63,058 bases of DNA, from contig JAIRPK010000041.1 of the NCBI GenBank assembly GCA_031257015.1, positions 1 to 63,058 of the forward strand, read 5' to 3'. Made by a program: the position numbers and the translations under genes. Of the stretch, positions 1 to 7,979 are shown in pieces. Origin of the DNA: Tannerellaceae bacterium. GTDB lineage: Bacteria; Bacteroidota; Bacteroidia; Bacteroidales; Tannerellaceae. Within the stretch, counting starts at the first letter, position 1. Each line of letters starts with the position of its first letter. The notes below the pieces were generated by a model that made no database searches, was not told the DNA's origin, and saw only the letters and a list, made by a program, of their open reading frames with translations.

Positions 1-353
1 TGAAAATTTATCATGACCAGAGGCGTATTAATTATATTCCGCAGGTCGTTAAAACGGTACGGACGACGTATGGAATTAAGGGAGTGGCGAGTAATAACGG
101 CAGTGAAAACATCCTTTACGGTCAGTTTGTTACCTATCGTTATCGCGGCGATACGGAGATTTATCTAAGTATATATTCGGAAGGTAAGCAGGTGATGAAA
201 GAGATAGACTTGCTCCGTTTTTTCCAGGAAATGGGTATTAATTTGCATTATTCGCTGTGCCAGGAATATGCAATTCAGCTGGATATTAATGGCGATGAGG
301 TTAAGGTTTCTCTCGTGCAGGTTGAAGACTGGGGTGATGGAGGCGGATTTTAG
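1..353 (+). CDS. Probable FimB/Mfa2-like fimbrial anchor protein, C-terminal fragment
   Basis: The reading frame is open from the first bases of the window (codons in phase from base 3) to the stop at 351-353, so this is the 3' end of a gene that starts outside; an internal GTG at 84 is not needed as a start. About 117 residues are visible. The end shows an Ile-Asp-Leu-Leu-Arg-Phe-Phe segment, a glutamate-tyrosine containing strand and a short terminal strand ending Val-Glu-Asp-Trp. That layout resembles the C-terminus of FimB/Mfa2-family anchor subunits, which sit next to fimbrillin genes and attach fimbriae to the outer membrane. The gene after it is fimbrillin-like, which supports this. 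The family assignment is inference from layout and context; a hypothetical surface protein remains possible. Confidence 0.45.
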   Translation, partial: KIYHDQRRINYIPQVVKTVRTTYGIKGVASNNGSENILYGQFVTYRYRGDTEIYLSIYSEGKQVMKEIDLLRFFQEMGINLHYSLCQEYAIQLDINGDEVKVSLVQVEDWGDGGGF

Positions 354-470
354 TTTTCAGTTGATATAGTTTAAAATATTTTCAAGTTTATTTATTTGTA
401 GTATTAACTTTTAATTTTATTTTTATTAATGTTTAAATTTTGTAGTATTAATTTTTTAAGTTTAATGTTT

Positions 471-2876
471 ATGAAGTATTTGAATAAATTTTTAATGTTT
501 ACTGTTGCTCTGGGAATTGTGTTCCTGTCGAGCTGTACTAATGAGGAGAAGATAGGGACTGCGCCTTATAATGGTGGCGACGGTTATTTATCTTTTATAT
601 TGCCGCTGGGCAAGGGAGGACCTGTGACTTATGGAACTATTACGGCGGATTCGATGGAAAATGACATCCAGACGCTTCGTATCTATTGGTTTGGGGCGGA
701 CGGGAAGTTGTTGAAGGTGTTTGCTTACCCGCAGCATGGCACCTCTGAACTTGCCATCTTTGATTTTTCAGAAGACAAACAGTCTGCTACTGCTGTGGGG
801 AAAATTGCGACAGGGACGGTAGGCGGCCTTTCGCACTTTTACTTCGTGGCTAATGTGAATGACCCCAACGGTGGTGGCATCCGCTCAAGCGCCCTAAGCC
901 AGGTATCGCTGAACACGACGACAGAGGGTGTTTTTCAGAAAATGCTGACAGACGAGCTGGCGGCTCAAACGGACGGAAATCTGACTGAGATTAAATGTCC
1001 ACTGCCGATGTCGCTCAGCAAAAATGACCATGGAGGCTTAATGTATGTTGAGCTTGATCCGTCACTTACTCCGAGTGTTACGGTGCATATGAAAAGACGA
1101 GTGGCCAGATTTGATATTGAGAACAATGAAGATTTTTCGGGTTTCCATGTTAAAAATGTAATTATCAGTAATGCAAAAACTGCCGGTTTCATTCAGGATT
1201 CGATGGATGTGTCTGACAATTCAGGAAAAATGATTATTGACGTTGAGGCTACTGCTAACGGTACGCCGCTGGACAGTAGTCTGGGCGAAGACCAGGACGT
1301 CATTAAAGGTGATGGAACAGCAGGCTCTGACAAAATCCCGGACGGTTTTCAGGGTGCTAATCCCCCCAAGGATTCGCTTGAGATAAACAAATCGCAGTTC
1401 TACCTTTTCCCTACGACGTTGACCAAGAGTGATGGCGGAACTCCCGGAAATACAATTATCTCAATTGAAGGTACTTACAATGGCGAGACTCGTATATATA
1501 CACTTGAAACGAAAAGTGGCAACGATATTGACATTTTGGCGAACAAGGCTTACAGGATTAGAATCCGCAGGTATGTTGAAAATAATCTTATCGCTAATTT
1601 CATTATTGAACCGTGGGATTGGGATGGTGACAGTATTGCTACCAACAGGGATCAGCGTGGCGTCATATTTTCGCATGTGCAGCAAGCTCCTGGCGACACC
1701 AGCATTGTAAGCTTTAAAAATGCACAGATTTCCGACGGCGCAGGTGGTTTCATTGATGGCAATGTCAACGACGGAACCCTTGTCGATACGATTCGCTACA
1801 CGGCCGCTCCAGGTCAGCAGTATGCGGAATTTTTACTGGTTGACACCGGCTACACTCTGGCTGGCGATAACGTCGCTACCGCCAATGTGACTTCCCTGGC
1901 GCTTCAGTCCAACTATTCCGGCTTCCTGGCAGAAGATTCCATGGCGGTGCTCGCTGCCAGCCATGCCTGTACATTCAGTACCATACGCACATACGCCGGC
2001 GAAGGATTGCATTATGAAACGACGCATCGCATCAGACTGCCGCATACAAAAGCCCCAATTGCCTTTAACATATTCATTCAAAGCCAGACCAATTCGACAC
2101 GGTCGAAGAAGTATTATGTTGAAAGCTGGGATTATAATGAGATGGGATATGCCCCTGTCAAAGTTGGGGATGTCCTTTGGGCGCCGCTGAATGTGGGAGC
2201 GACTGTTATACCCGCGGCCAAGATCGCCTGGAAAGACAAAGATTCTATTGCCCGTTCATGGACAGGCACTTACTTCCAGTGGGGAAGAAACGTGCCTTTC
2301 TATCCGGATTCGTCAGCAAGCATATCAGCAAATAAAAAGAACGGACCTCTCACGCTAGCAGATGCGCAGGCAACAAGTTCGTTTATCATAAGCTCTACAG
2401 GCGACTGGCTGAAGAGCACAGATCTTGATAATGACCTATGGGGCGGCGTGAGCAATGATTCAACGAAGATGCAAGGCCCGTGTCCAAAATACTGGTACAT
2501 ACCGTCTTTTGCGCAGGGCAAAGCATTGGAGGCTGCACTTAAGAATGCGTCATCCACATATTCAGCCTATTGGCACGATTTTCATGTTACTGGTAGAAAC
2601 AATGAGTCGTGTTCGCTTTATTTCCCATTGGGCGGCAAAGTAGGCACTGATGGAGGCGTAGCCAATTACGGTACATCCGCAACCAATAGTTACTCATATT
2701 ACGCTTTCAGAAACACTTATAACAATGTTTCGCCTTACCGTCTGGTTGTATCAAATCAAGCTCTTGGTCCTACTTCATTTCTGTACAACGATGCTGATAC
2801 CAAGAATATAGGCTGGTTGGTCCGTGCCGTTCGTGATTATGTGCTTATGCCGTATGAGCGAGTGCCGAAGCAATAA
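471..2876 (+). CDS. Fimbrillin-like lipoprotein with FISUMP-like C-terminal domain
   Basis: Large surface lipoprotein, about 800 residues. The open frame begins at 429, but the methionine at 471 gives a standard signal (Met-Lys-Tyr-Leu..., hydrophobic core, lipobox LSSC about 22 residues in), so that start is preferred; 429 and 465 are alternatives. The N-terminal half resembles Mfa1/FimA-type fimbrillins of Bacteroidales: strand-rich, with an IRIRRYVENN-type strand followed by an EPWDWDG segment. The last ~200 residues look like a FISUMP-type domain: WAPLNVG, YFQWGR, a GPCPKYWYIPS segment, FPLGGK and a terminal WLVRAVRD strand. The combination suggests a tip or accessory fimbrial adhesin exported by the lipoprotein route and polymerised or displayed at the surface. 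It follows a probable anchor gene and is closed by a terminator. The ligand is unknown. Confidence 0.6.
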   Translation: MKYLNKFLMFTVALGIVFLSSCTNEEKIGTAPYNGGDGYLSFILPLGKGGPVTYGTITADSMENDIQTLRIYWFGADGKLLKVFAYPQHGTSELAIFDFSEDKQSATAVGKIATGTVGGLSHFYFVANVNDPNGGGIRSSALSQVSLNTTTEGVFQKMLTDELAAQTDGNLTEIKCPLPMSLSKNDHGGLMYVELDPSLTPSVTVHMKRRVARFDIENNEDFSGFHVKNVIISNAKTAGFIQDSMDVSDNSGKMIIDVEATANGTPLDSSLGEDQDVIKGDGTAGSDKIPDGFQGANPPKDSLEINKSQFYLFPTTLTKSDGGTPGNTIISIEGTYNGETRIYTLETKSGNDIDILANKAYRIRIRRYVENNLIANFIIEPWDWDGDSIATNRDQRGVIFSHVQQAPGDTSIVSFKNAQISDGAGGFIDGNVNDGTLVDTIRYTAAPGQQYAEFLLVDTGYTLAGDNVATANVTSLALQSNYSGFLAEDSMAVLAASHACTFSTIRTYAGEGLHYETTHRIRLPHTKAPIAFNIFIQSQTNSTRSKKYYVESWDYNEMGYAPVKVGDVLWAPLNVGATVIPAAKIAWKDKDSIARSWTGTYFQWGRNVPFYPDSSASISANKKNGPLTLADAQATSSFIISSTGDWLKSTDLDNDLWGGVSNDSTKMQGPCPKYWYIPSFAQGKALEAALKNASSTYSAYWHDFHVTGRNNESCSLYFPLGGKVGTDGGVANYGTSATNSYSYYAFRNTYNNVSPYRLVVSNQALGPTSFLYNDADTKNIGWLVRAVRDYVLMPYERVPKQ

Positions 2877-2910
2877 TATCCGGCAAGTATAGTAACATAC
2901 TATTTTTATG

Positions 2911-2940
2911 GGGGCTTTCCGTTGTGGAAGCCCCTTTTTT
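2911..2940 (+). terminator. Rho-independent terminator after the fimbrillin-like gene
   Basis: A GC-rich hairpin (GGGGCTTTCC, loop, GGAAGCCCC, with one bulged T) is followed directly by a run of T. It lies about 35 bases after the fimbrillin-like stop codon and points rightward. Confidence 0.8.
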
Positions 2941-3046
2941 GATTATTATATGTTATTATATGCAGGAAAAGATATTTTTTTAAGCTGTTTAAGAAATTGA
3001 CAATCTTAATAACTAAATTGATAATAATGACGGGGTTAAACAGGGC

Positions 3047-3054
3047 TACCTTTG
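3047..3054 (+). promoter_or_regulatory. Bacteroidota-type -7 box (TACCTTTG)
   Basis: TACCTTTG matches the TAnnTTTG -7 consensus of the Bacteroidota housekeeping sigma factor and lies in the common context GGGCTACCTTTGCA. No good -33 TTTG is visible at 19-21 bases. It points away from any recognised protein gene and towards a terminator about 110 bases downstream. Confidence 0.5.
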
Positions 3055-3060
3055 CAGCGT

Positions 3061-3191
3061 ATTAATCAGATAAGAAATCTTGAATTTTTAAAATGTAACT
3101 TAAACGTCTTAAATCAAAATGAAAGATAGGTTTTCATAGATATTGTTTTAGTGTGTGGAGAAAAAGGGCTGCTGTGAAGTATCCCTTTTTT
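3061..3191 (+). ncRNA. Candidate small RNA (promoter and terminator bounded)
   Basis: A stretch of about 130 bases begins just after a good -7 box and ends in a hairpin (AAAAAGGG pairing with CCCTTTTT, 3161-3190) followed by T residues. No credible protein gene lies inside; the only reading frame is a six-codon one at 3119-3139 (MKDRFS), whose ends form a small inverted repeat (ATGAAA and TTTCAT). The 98-residue frame that starts at 3155 runs into the opposite-strand RNA-binding protein gene and looks spurious. A small regulatory RNA or short leader transcript is an inference. No known RNA family is recognised. Confidence 0.3.
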
Positions 3192-3313
3192 TGTTTTTGA
3201 GCATCAATTTATGTAGCATATTTATCAGGTTTTACTATTTAAAAAACTCATTTGTCCGGATATGTCAAAGCATCCGACTTCTCGAAAAAATAATGATAAC
3301 CTCCATGAGCGTA

Positions 3314-3351
3314 GAAAAAAACAAGGGGACAGAAACTTGTGTTCCGTCCCC
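3314..3351 (-). terminator. Terminator of the RRM protein gene
   Basis: Read leftward, a GGGGAC/GTCCCC stem (arms at 3325-3330 and 3346-3351, extended by GAA/TTC pairs) is followed by a T-rich tract (the complement of the A run at 3315-3320). It lies about 30 bases past the stop of the RNA-binding protein gene. Confidence 0.7.
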
Positions 3352-3380
3352 TCATTTGAAGTTTACGCTGTTCCTATACG

Positions 3381-3626
3381 TTAACGTCTCGGAGCCGCTT
3401 CTTTTACTACCATCTGGCGGCCTTCGTATTCGGCGCCATTTAACTCGTTAATAGCAGTTGATGCCTCCTTATCGTATGGCATTTCGACAAAAGCAAACCC
3501 TTTAGACCTGTTTGTGTCCCGATCAACGATTAATTTGACAGAATTTACTGTCCCATACTCTTCCAGAATTTGTTTCAATTCCGGTTCTCTAACGCGGTAA
3601 TTTAAGTTACCAATGTAAATATTCAT
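3381..3626 (-). CDS. RRM-domain RNA-binding protein
   Basis: A short protein of 81 residues made almost entirely of one RNA recognition motif. RNP2 is IYIGNL near residues 3-8 and RNP1 is KGFAFVEM near residues 43-50, with the helix and strand spacing of single-RRM proteins found in Bacteroidota and cyanobacteria. The open frame could start 14 codons earlier (3668), but the methionine at 3626 places RNP2 at the N-terminus as in relatives, so that start is chosen. The tail is short and basic (Pro-Arg-Arg). Members bind single-stranded RNA in the cytoplasm and are thought to act as general or stress-linked RNA chaperones. It stands alone, ends at a terminator, and its upstream region (3627-3947) is A/T rich with no other gene visible. 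Confidence 0.85.
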   Translation of the reverse strand: MNIYIGNLNYRVREPELKQILEEYGTVNSVKLIVDRDTNRSKGFAFVEMPYDKEASTAINELNGAEYEGRQMVVKEAAPRR

Positions 3627-3947
3627 AAGAAAAAATAATAGATATATATAATTAAAAAATTTGTACAAAGAAAAGTAGAATAAATGGATTTCGCACTATC
3701 CCCCGCATCTTTTTTTCGTTTTTCTTCATACATGCAAGTTTTCCGTTCTTTTTACTTCCTGATTTTATGGACATTCCAGTTTGTTGCATCTGTAAAATTA
3801 GTTGTTGAAATTTCATGAATTTATTTTTTAAGAGGCTTGCAAAAGCTGAAAAATGGAATTTCTTTCAGGAAAATGCACCTTTAACTGAGGCATAACAACT
3901 ATTTTTTTGAGACGTTAAATATATCTGTCTTCCAGCCTAAATAGATT

Positions 3948-4535
3948 TTATTCTCCGAAAATACCTAATTGCCTGAGAATGGAATGGACTTGGGGAATGA
4001 GCGCTCTCTCACCGTCGTTATAGACAATGAAAGAGGCGAGGCTCAGCTTTTCTTCATCGGGCATTTGGTTTTGGATACGCTTCATAACGCTTTGACGGTC
4101 TGAACCGTCACGCTGCATCGTCCGAATTATGCGAAGTTCCTGCGGAGCATATACAAGGATTGAGAAATCGACGTCGCGGTGGAAACCTGTCTCGAAAAGG
4201 ATGGCAGTTTCGATGCCGCATACAGGTGAAGATAGTCCAGATGACCAACGGCGGAAATGATGAAGCACTTCGGGATGAATCGCGGCATTGACTTCGGCCA
4301 GCAGCGTGGCGTTGTTGAAGATGAGAGATGCAAGACGTGAGCGATCCAGATGGTTTTCATAATAGATGTCCGCCCCGAACAATTCGGTCAGACGGGCACG
4401 AATATCAGGGGACGTATCAACGAGGAGTTTGCTCTCCGCATCGGCGATATAAACAGGAACACGCATGATTTGCAACAAGGCCGAGACGACGGACTTTCCG
4501 CTACCAATTCCTCCGGTGATACCGAGCCGAATCAT
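3948..4535 (-). CDS. coaE: Dephospho-CoA kinase
   Basis: 195 residues, normal length for CoaE. The N-terminus MIRLGITGGIGSGKS holds the P-loop (GGIGSGKS), followed by a short P-loop kinase core. The enzyme phosphorylates the 3'-hydroxyl of dephospho-CoA with ATP, the last step of coenzyme A synthesis, in the cytoplasm. Its start codon overlaps the stop of the upstream YbbR-like gene by four bases, so the two are translationally coupled within a leftward group with yajC and probably nusB. No clear terminator follows. Confidence 0.92.
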   Translation of the reverse strand: MIRLGITGGIGSGKSVVSALLQIMRVPVYIADAESKLLVDTSPDIRARLTELFGADIYYENHLDRSRLASLIFNNATLLAEVNAAIHPEVLHHFRRWSSGLSSPVCGIETAILFETGFHRDVDFSILVYAPQELRIIRTMQRDGSDRQSVMKRIQNQMPDEEKLSLASFIVYNDGERALIPQVHSILRQLGIFGE

Positions 4536-5530
4536 TGTCGCGTCTGCTCAAGAATAAATTCTATACTTGCCGGTGAAAGGGATATTTGCTTTATCCCGGC
4601 GGGCTTTTTCGTCAATTTCAGTGGAAGAACACCGGGGTGAAGGCTGTCGAGTTCGGCGAAGGAGGCTTCAACGGCGAATGTGTTTGCAGATAGTTCCTTG
4701 AAGAGCGAGAGAGGGACGTTGCATGTTACTTTGGCCGAAGATGGGAACATCCGCATTGTATATCCTTCCGGAACGCGAGCGCCTGTTATGCCTATTTCGA
4801 TTGTTTTCTCCGTGTATTCTTCAATGGGAATGAGAACCGATACGCTGTTAGGGGCGAGGGCGACGCCGTCCGTAGAGCGGAGCATCAATTTGCGGACGAC
4901 AGTTTTATCGGCATTTTTAACCTCAGCATATTCAGTGTGGATTTCCGAAAGAGTATCAAGAACGACCTCTCCGCCGGAAACATCAACCAAAGGCGGGTCG
5001 AACGATATGTCGCCGGACACCGTATAGCCGGGTGCGGCAACAATGTCGCCGTCAAAGACAACAGGCAATCGCTTTTGTGATCGCTTGCCGTATGATATTT
5101 CTATTCTCTGAGGAGAAAAGCTCAGAATGTTTGTTGTCGGTGAAAATTGTTTAAGCAGCAGGGCTTCAATGTCGGACGTAGACAAGCCTGCCTGACTTAC
5201 GCGCCCGGACGGAGTGCCTGCCTCTACATTTACAGTAATTTTTTTGAAAAGATAATTGAGCAAAACACTCCCCCTGTCGCGTACACGAGCCGTAACAACC
5301 GGGGGAGGCGCCTCAATGAACGCCATTCCTGCCGGCATACGGAAGGATACCGGCACGACTATTTGCGTTTCATATTCCTCCTGCATACTTTGAAAGAACC
5401 AGAAAGCAAACGAGAGAATTAGAAACAAAAAAAAGGTGAATGTTTTCTTCCATTCTAATTGGGAAGTAAAAACATTCACCTTCTTGTGAACGGACTTGAA
5501 TAATAACAGGAATGTTTCAAGTCGAAGCAT
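4532..5530 (-). CDS. YbbR-like domain protein
   Basis: 332 residues with one membrane segment near residues 28-48 (KTFTFFLFLILSFAFWFFQS) and a long extracytoplasmic part made of repeated beta-rich units, as in YbbR-domain proteins. In Bacteroidota this gene regularly sits between yajC and coaE, as here. YbbR proteins (CdaR in Firmicutes) bind and regulate diadenylate cyclase; whether that applies in this organism cannot be seen, because no cyclase gene is in the window. The gene overlaps coaE by four bases and is 10 bases from yajC. Confidence 0.8.
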   Translation of the reverse strand: MLRLETFLLLFKSVHKKVNVFTSQLEWKKTFTFFLFLILSFAFWFFQSMQEEYETQIVVPVSFRMPAGMAFIEAPPPVVTARVRDRGSVLLNYLFKKITVNVEAGTPSGRVSQAGLSTSDIEALLLKQFSPTTNILSFSPQRIEISYGKRSQKRLPVVFDGDIVAAPGYTVSGDISFDPPLVDVSGGEVVLDTLSEIHTEYAEVKNADKTVVRKLMLRSTDGVALAPNSVSVLIPIEEYTEKTIEIGITGARVPEGYTMRMFPSSAKVTCNVPLSLFKELSANTFAVEASFAELDSLHPGVLPLKLTKKPAGIKQISLSPASIEFILEQTRQ

Positions 5531-5540
5531 GATGCGAGCG

Positions 5541-5855
5541 CTATTTCTTGGCCTGTTCCTCCGTCACCGGAAATATATGCGCTTTATCAATACGGATTTT
5601 TACGCCTTCAGCAATTTCAATGAGCATATATTTTTCACTGATTTCCCTGACTTTTCCGTATAAGCCTCCGGAGGTAATTATTTTATCGCCGTTTTGAATG
5701 GCTTCGCGTGCTTTTTGCAGGTCTTTCTGTCTCTTTTGCTGCGGTCGGATCATAAAAAAATAAAGGATGATGAAGAGGAGGACCAACATCAAGATAAAAG
5801 AGAAGTCTATGCCGCCCCCTGCCGGGGCTTGGAGTAGAATAGCGGGTAAATTCAT
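5541..5855 (-). CDS. yajC: Preprotein translocase accessory subunit YajC
   Basis: About 104 residues from the methionine at 5855; the frame is open 16 codons further but relatives begin close to the membrane segment. One transmembrane helix (FSFILMLVLLFIILYFFM) is followed by the family signature IRPQQKRQK and a small cytoplasmic domain with the ITSGGLYGKV motif. YajC joins SecDF at the Sec translocon in the inner membrane. It lies between nusB (upstream) and the YbbR-like gene, the usual Bacteroidota order. Confidence 0.9.
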   Translation of the reverse strand: MNLPAILLQAPAGGGIDFSFILMLVLLFIILYFFMIRPQQKRQKDLQKAREAIQNGDKIITSGGLYGKVREISEKYMLIEIAEGVKIRIDKAHIFPVTEEQAKK

Positions 5856-5918
5856 TGTTCTTGATAATTTTATGTTTGTAATATGATTTTTAATTGCAAG
5901 CAAATGTAATGATAAAAC

Positions 5919-6845
5919 TTACTCTTTGAACAAGCGGTTATCATTTTTCAAGTCGTTGACAATAGCATCAAGTATGCCATTGACGAATATGTAACTTTTT
6001 GGAGTGCTGTAATATTTCGACAGGTCGATATATTCATTCAGCGTCACGCTGATAGGAATGGACGGGAAAGCGAGAAGCTCGGCAACAGCTATTTGCATAA
6101 TATATATGTCCATGCCGGCGATTCGTTCATGCTCCCAGTTCTTTGCCTTAGCGTCTATCATTTCGCGATATTCATCGGCAAACATGATTGATTTGCGCAG
6201 AAGCTGGATGGCATAATATCTGTCTTCAATGTCGGAAAACATTGGGAGAAGCGGCTGGAGAACACCCTCTTCTTTCTTGAATTTCTTAATTGTTTTCAAA
6301 ACAAAAGTGGCAACAATATCAACATCATCATTCCAGTAAATGCTCAGATCCTCCAAATAGTCGCTAATCATTTCGTTTTCGCAAATATAGTTCTTGAAGA
6401 TCGTTTGCCAGAACTCCTTGTCGGCGTCGTATGAATCATTGTTAGACGACATATAAGCGGCGTACTCGTCGGTTGAAAGGATGAGGTCAAGGACACTCTT
6501 AACAAAGTCTCTGTCATTTACCCATGACACTTTTTTTTCCTCAACATAAGTATTAAACTGCCTGTTTGAAGCAAGCTGCTTAATAAACCGGTTATCCACG
6601 AATCTCATGTTCGGGTTGAGTTCCTCCGGCGTCGGCAGATATCTATTTTTCCGATTAGTTAAGATATAATCCTGAAGACGGGTTACATCAATTAACAGAA
6701 GTAGCATGTAGTAATAGAGGTCGTAAGATTTTTGTAAGCTGAACAAGATTTCGTTTTCAGCAGCCTTTAGATTATTATTTCCGTTTTGGTACCAGGCGTA
6801 TAATACTTGCAGAACCTTTATTCTGATTAGTAATCTGTTTATCAT
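5919..6845 (-). CDS. nusB: Transcription antitermination factor NusB (long Bacteroidota form)
   Basis: 308 residues from the methionine at 6845 (MINRLLIRIKVLQVLYAW), which matches the N-terminus of Bacteroidota NusB. The longer frame to 7025 would pass through the promoter and is rejected. The family form here is about twice the E. coli length, with an extra N-terminal helical region; the NusB fold is in the C-terminal half (IAGMDIYIMQIAVAELLAFP, then IDLSKYYSTPKSYIFVNGILDAI). NusB with NusE (S10) binds boxA RNA and supports antitermination of rRNA operons. It probably heads the nusB-yajC-ybbR-coaE group. Confidence 0.88.
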   Translation of the reverse strand: MINRLLIRIKVLQVLYAWYQNGNNNLKAAENEILFSLQKSYDLYYYMLLLLIDVTRLQDYILTNRKNRYLPTPEELNPNMRFVDNRFIKQLASNRQFNTYVEEKKVSWVNDRDFVKSVLDLILSTDEYAAYMSSNNDSYDADKEFWQTIFKNYICENEMISDYLEDLSIYWNDDVDIVATFVLKTIKKFKKEEGVLQPLLPMFSDIEDRYYAIQLLRKSIMFADEYREMIDAKAKNWEHERIAGMDIYIMQIAVAELLAFPSIPISVTLNEYIDLSKYYSTPKSYIFVNGILDAIVNDLKNDNRLFKE

Positions 6846-6894
6846 TTTATAAAAGATCTCTCTTGGATTTAAACTTGTTTTTGCGATTGCGTTG

Positions 6895-6902
6895 CAAATA
6901 TA
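6895..6902 (-). promoter_or_regulatory. -7 box upstream of nusB
   Basis: Read leftward the bases are TATATTTG, an exact TAnnTTTG match, placing the transcription start about 40 bases before the nusB start codon. A clear -33 TTTG is not visible at normal spacing. Confidence 0.5.
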
Positions 6903-7120
6903 GGCTAAATTTCGTTCCCTAAGCCATCGGCAGGTAAAAAACTTTCCCGTCAAGGCATAAACAGCCGCGAGCCAGGGATGCCATCCTCCCGCAGATTCGC
7001 CTTGCTTCCGATTATTCCTCATCATTATCGTTCTCGAAACAGCGATGCTCCCCCATGTATTAATAATGTTCAGCTTCTATTTACTGTTACCCGTAAAACA
7101 AATTCCAAATGTTTCATTTG

Positions 7121-7668
7121 ACACTCCGAGAGCCACTGTTGATTCTCCGAGCATCACCGTTGATACTCCGAGAGTCTCGTTTGATTCTCCGAGCATCACC
7201 GTTGACTCTCTGAGAATGTCGCGTGATTCTCCGAGAGTCACCGTTGATTCTCTGAGAATGTCGCGTGACACTCCGAGAGTCACCGTTGATTCTCTGAGAG
7301 TATCATGTTGACTCTCTGAGAATGTCGCGTGATACTCCGAGAGTCACCGTTGATTCTCCGAGAGTGTCATGTTGATTCTCTGAGAATGTCGCGTGATACT
7401 CCGAGTATCACCGTTGACTCTCCGAGAGTCTCGTTTGATTCTCCGAGCATCACCGTTGATTCTCCGAGCGTCTCACGAGACACTCCGAACGTTTCACGAG
7501 ACGCTCCGAGCGTTTCACGAGACGCTCCGAACGTTTCACAAGACGCTCCGAGCGTTTCACAAGACGCTCCGAACGTTTCACGAGACACTCCGAACGTTTC
7601 ATAAGACGCTCCGAGCGTTTCACGAGACGCTCCGAACGTTTCACGAGACACTCCGAGCGTCTCACAAA
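7121..7668. repeat. Palindromic tandem array A: 26 units of 21 bp (CTCCGAG family)
   Basis: About 26 head-to-tail units with 21-bp spacing (two intervals are 22 bp) fill the gap between the divergent nusB and hmuS promoters. The core is a palindrome around one base, for example GACTCTCCGAGAGTC or GATTCTCCGAGAATC. The first ~17 units follow a GATTCTCCGAGAGTCACCG type; from about 7470 the units change to a GACGCTCCGAACGTTTCACG type, so the array has two sub-blocks. Because 21 is a multiple of three and the unit lacks stops, long frames appear on both strands, but these have repeated heptapeptides only and are not genes. There are no spacers. A second array of this family lies near 30.8 kb. The function is unknown. 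Confidence 0.92.
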
Positions 7669-7915
7669 ACAATATCCGGATTAGCTCGTATTTGCGCATA
7701 AAAAAACGAACATTTGTGAACAGTGATTTATCTCATATCATATTATAATTACATTTATAAAAAATAAATAATAAAACTAATAGCAGGCTGAACGTTAGCA
7801 ACGATATTTAGCTACTCGCAGGTAAGACATGACAATCTGCCTCTCCCTCTTTTTATTTAATCGCAATATCCCCAATACAAGCGATTCCTTTTCGCAAAAC
7901 CGCCATTAATAGGGA

Positions 7916-7946
7916 TTGCACCACGACTTCCCACGGCTTACTTTTG
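7916..7946 (+). promoter_or_regulatory. hmuS promoter (TTG - 20 bp - TACTTTTG)
   Basis: TTG at 7916-7918 and TACTTTTG at 7939-7946 are 20 bases apart, matching the Bacteroidota TTTG/19-21/TAnnTTTG promoter. The predicted start site falls about 25 bases before the ATG at 7980. Confidence 0.65.
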
Positions 7947-7979
7947 CCGGCATTTAACATTACCAATTTTAAACACGAC

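Noticed and set aside
7045..7701. Open frames with repeated heptapeptides on both strands across array A
   Set aside because: They arise because the 21-bp unit is a multiple of three without stops; several overlapping frames on both strands are equally open, with no start context or domain.
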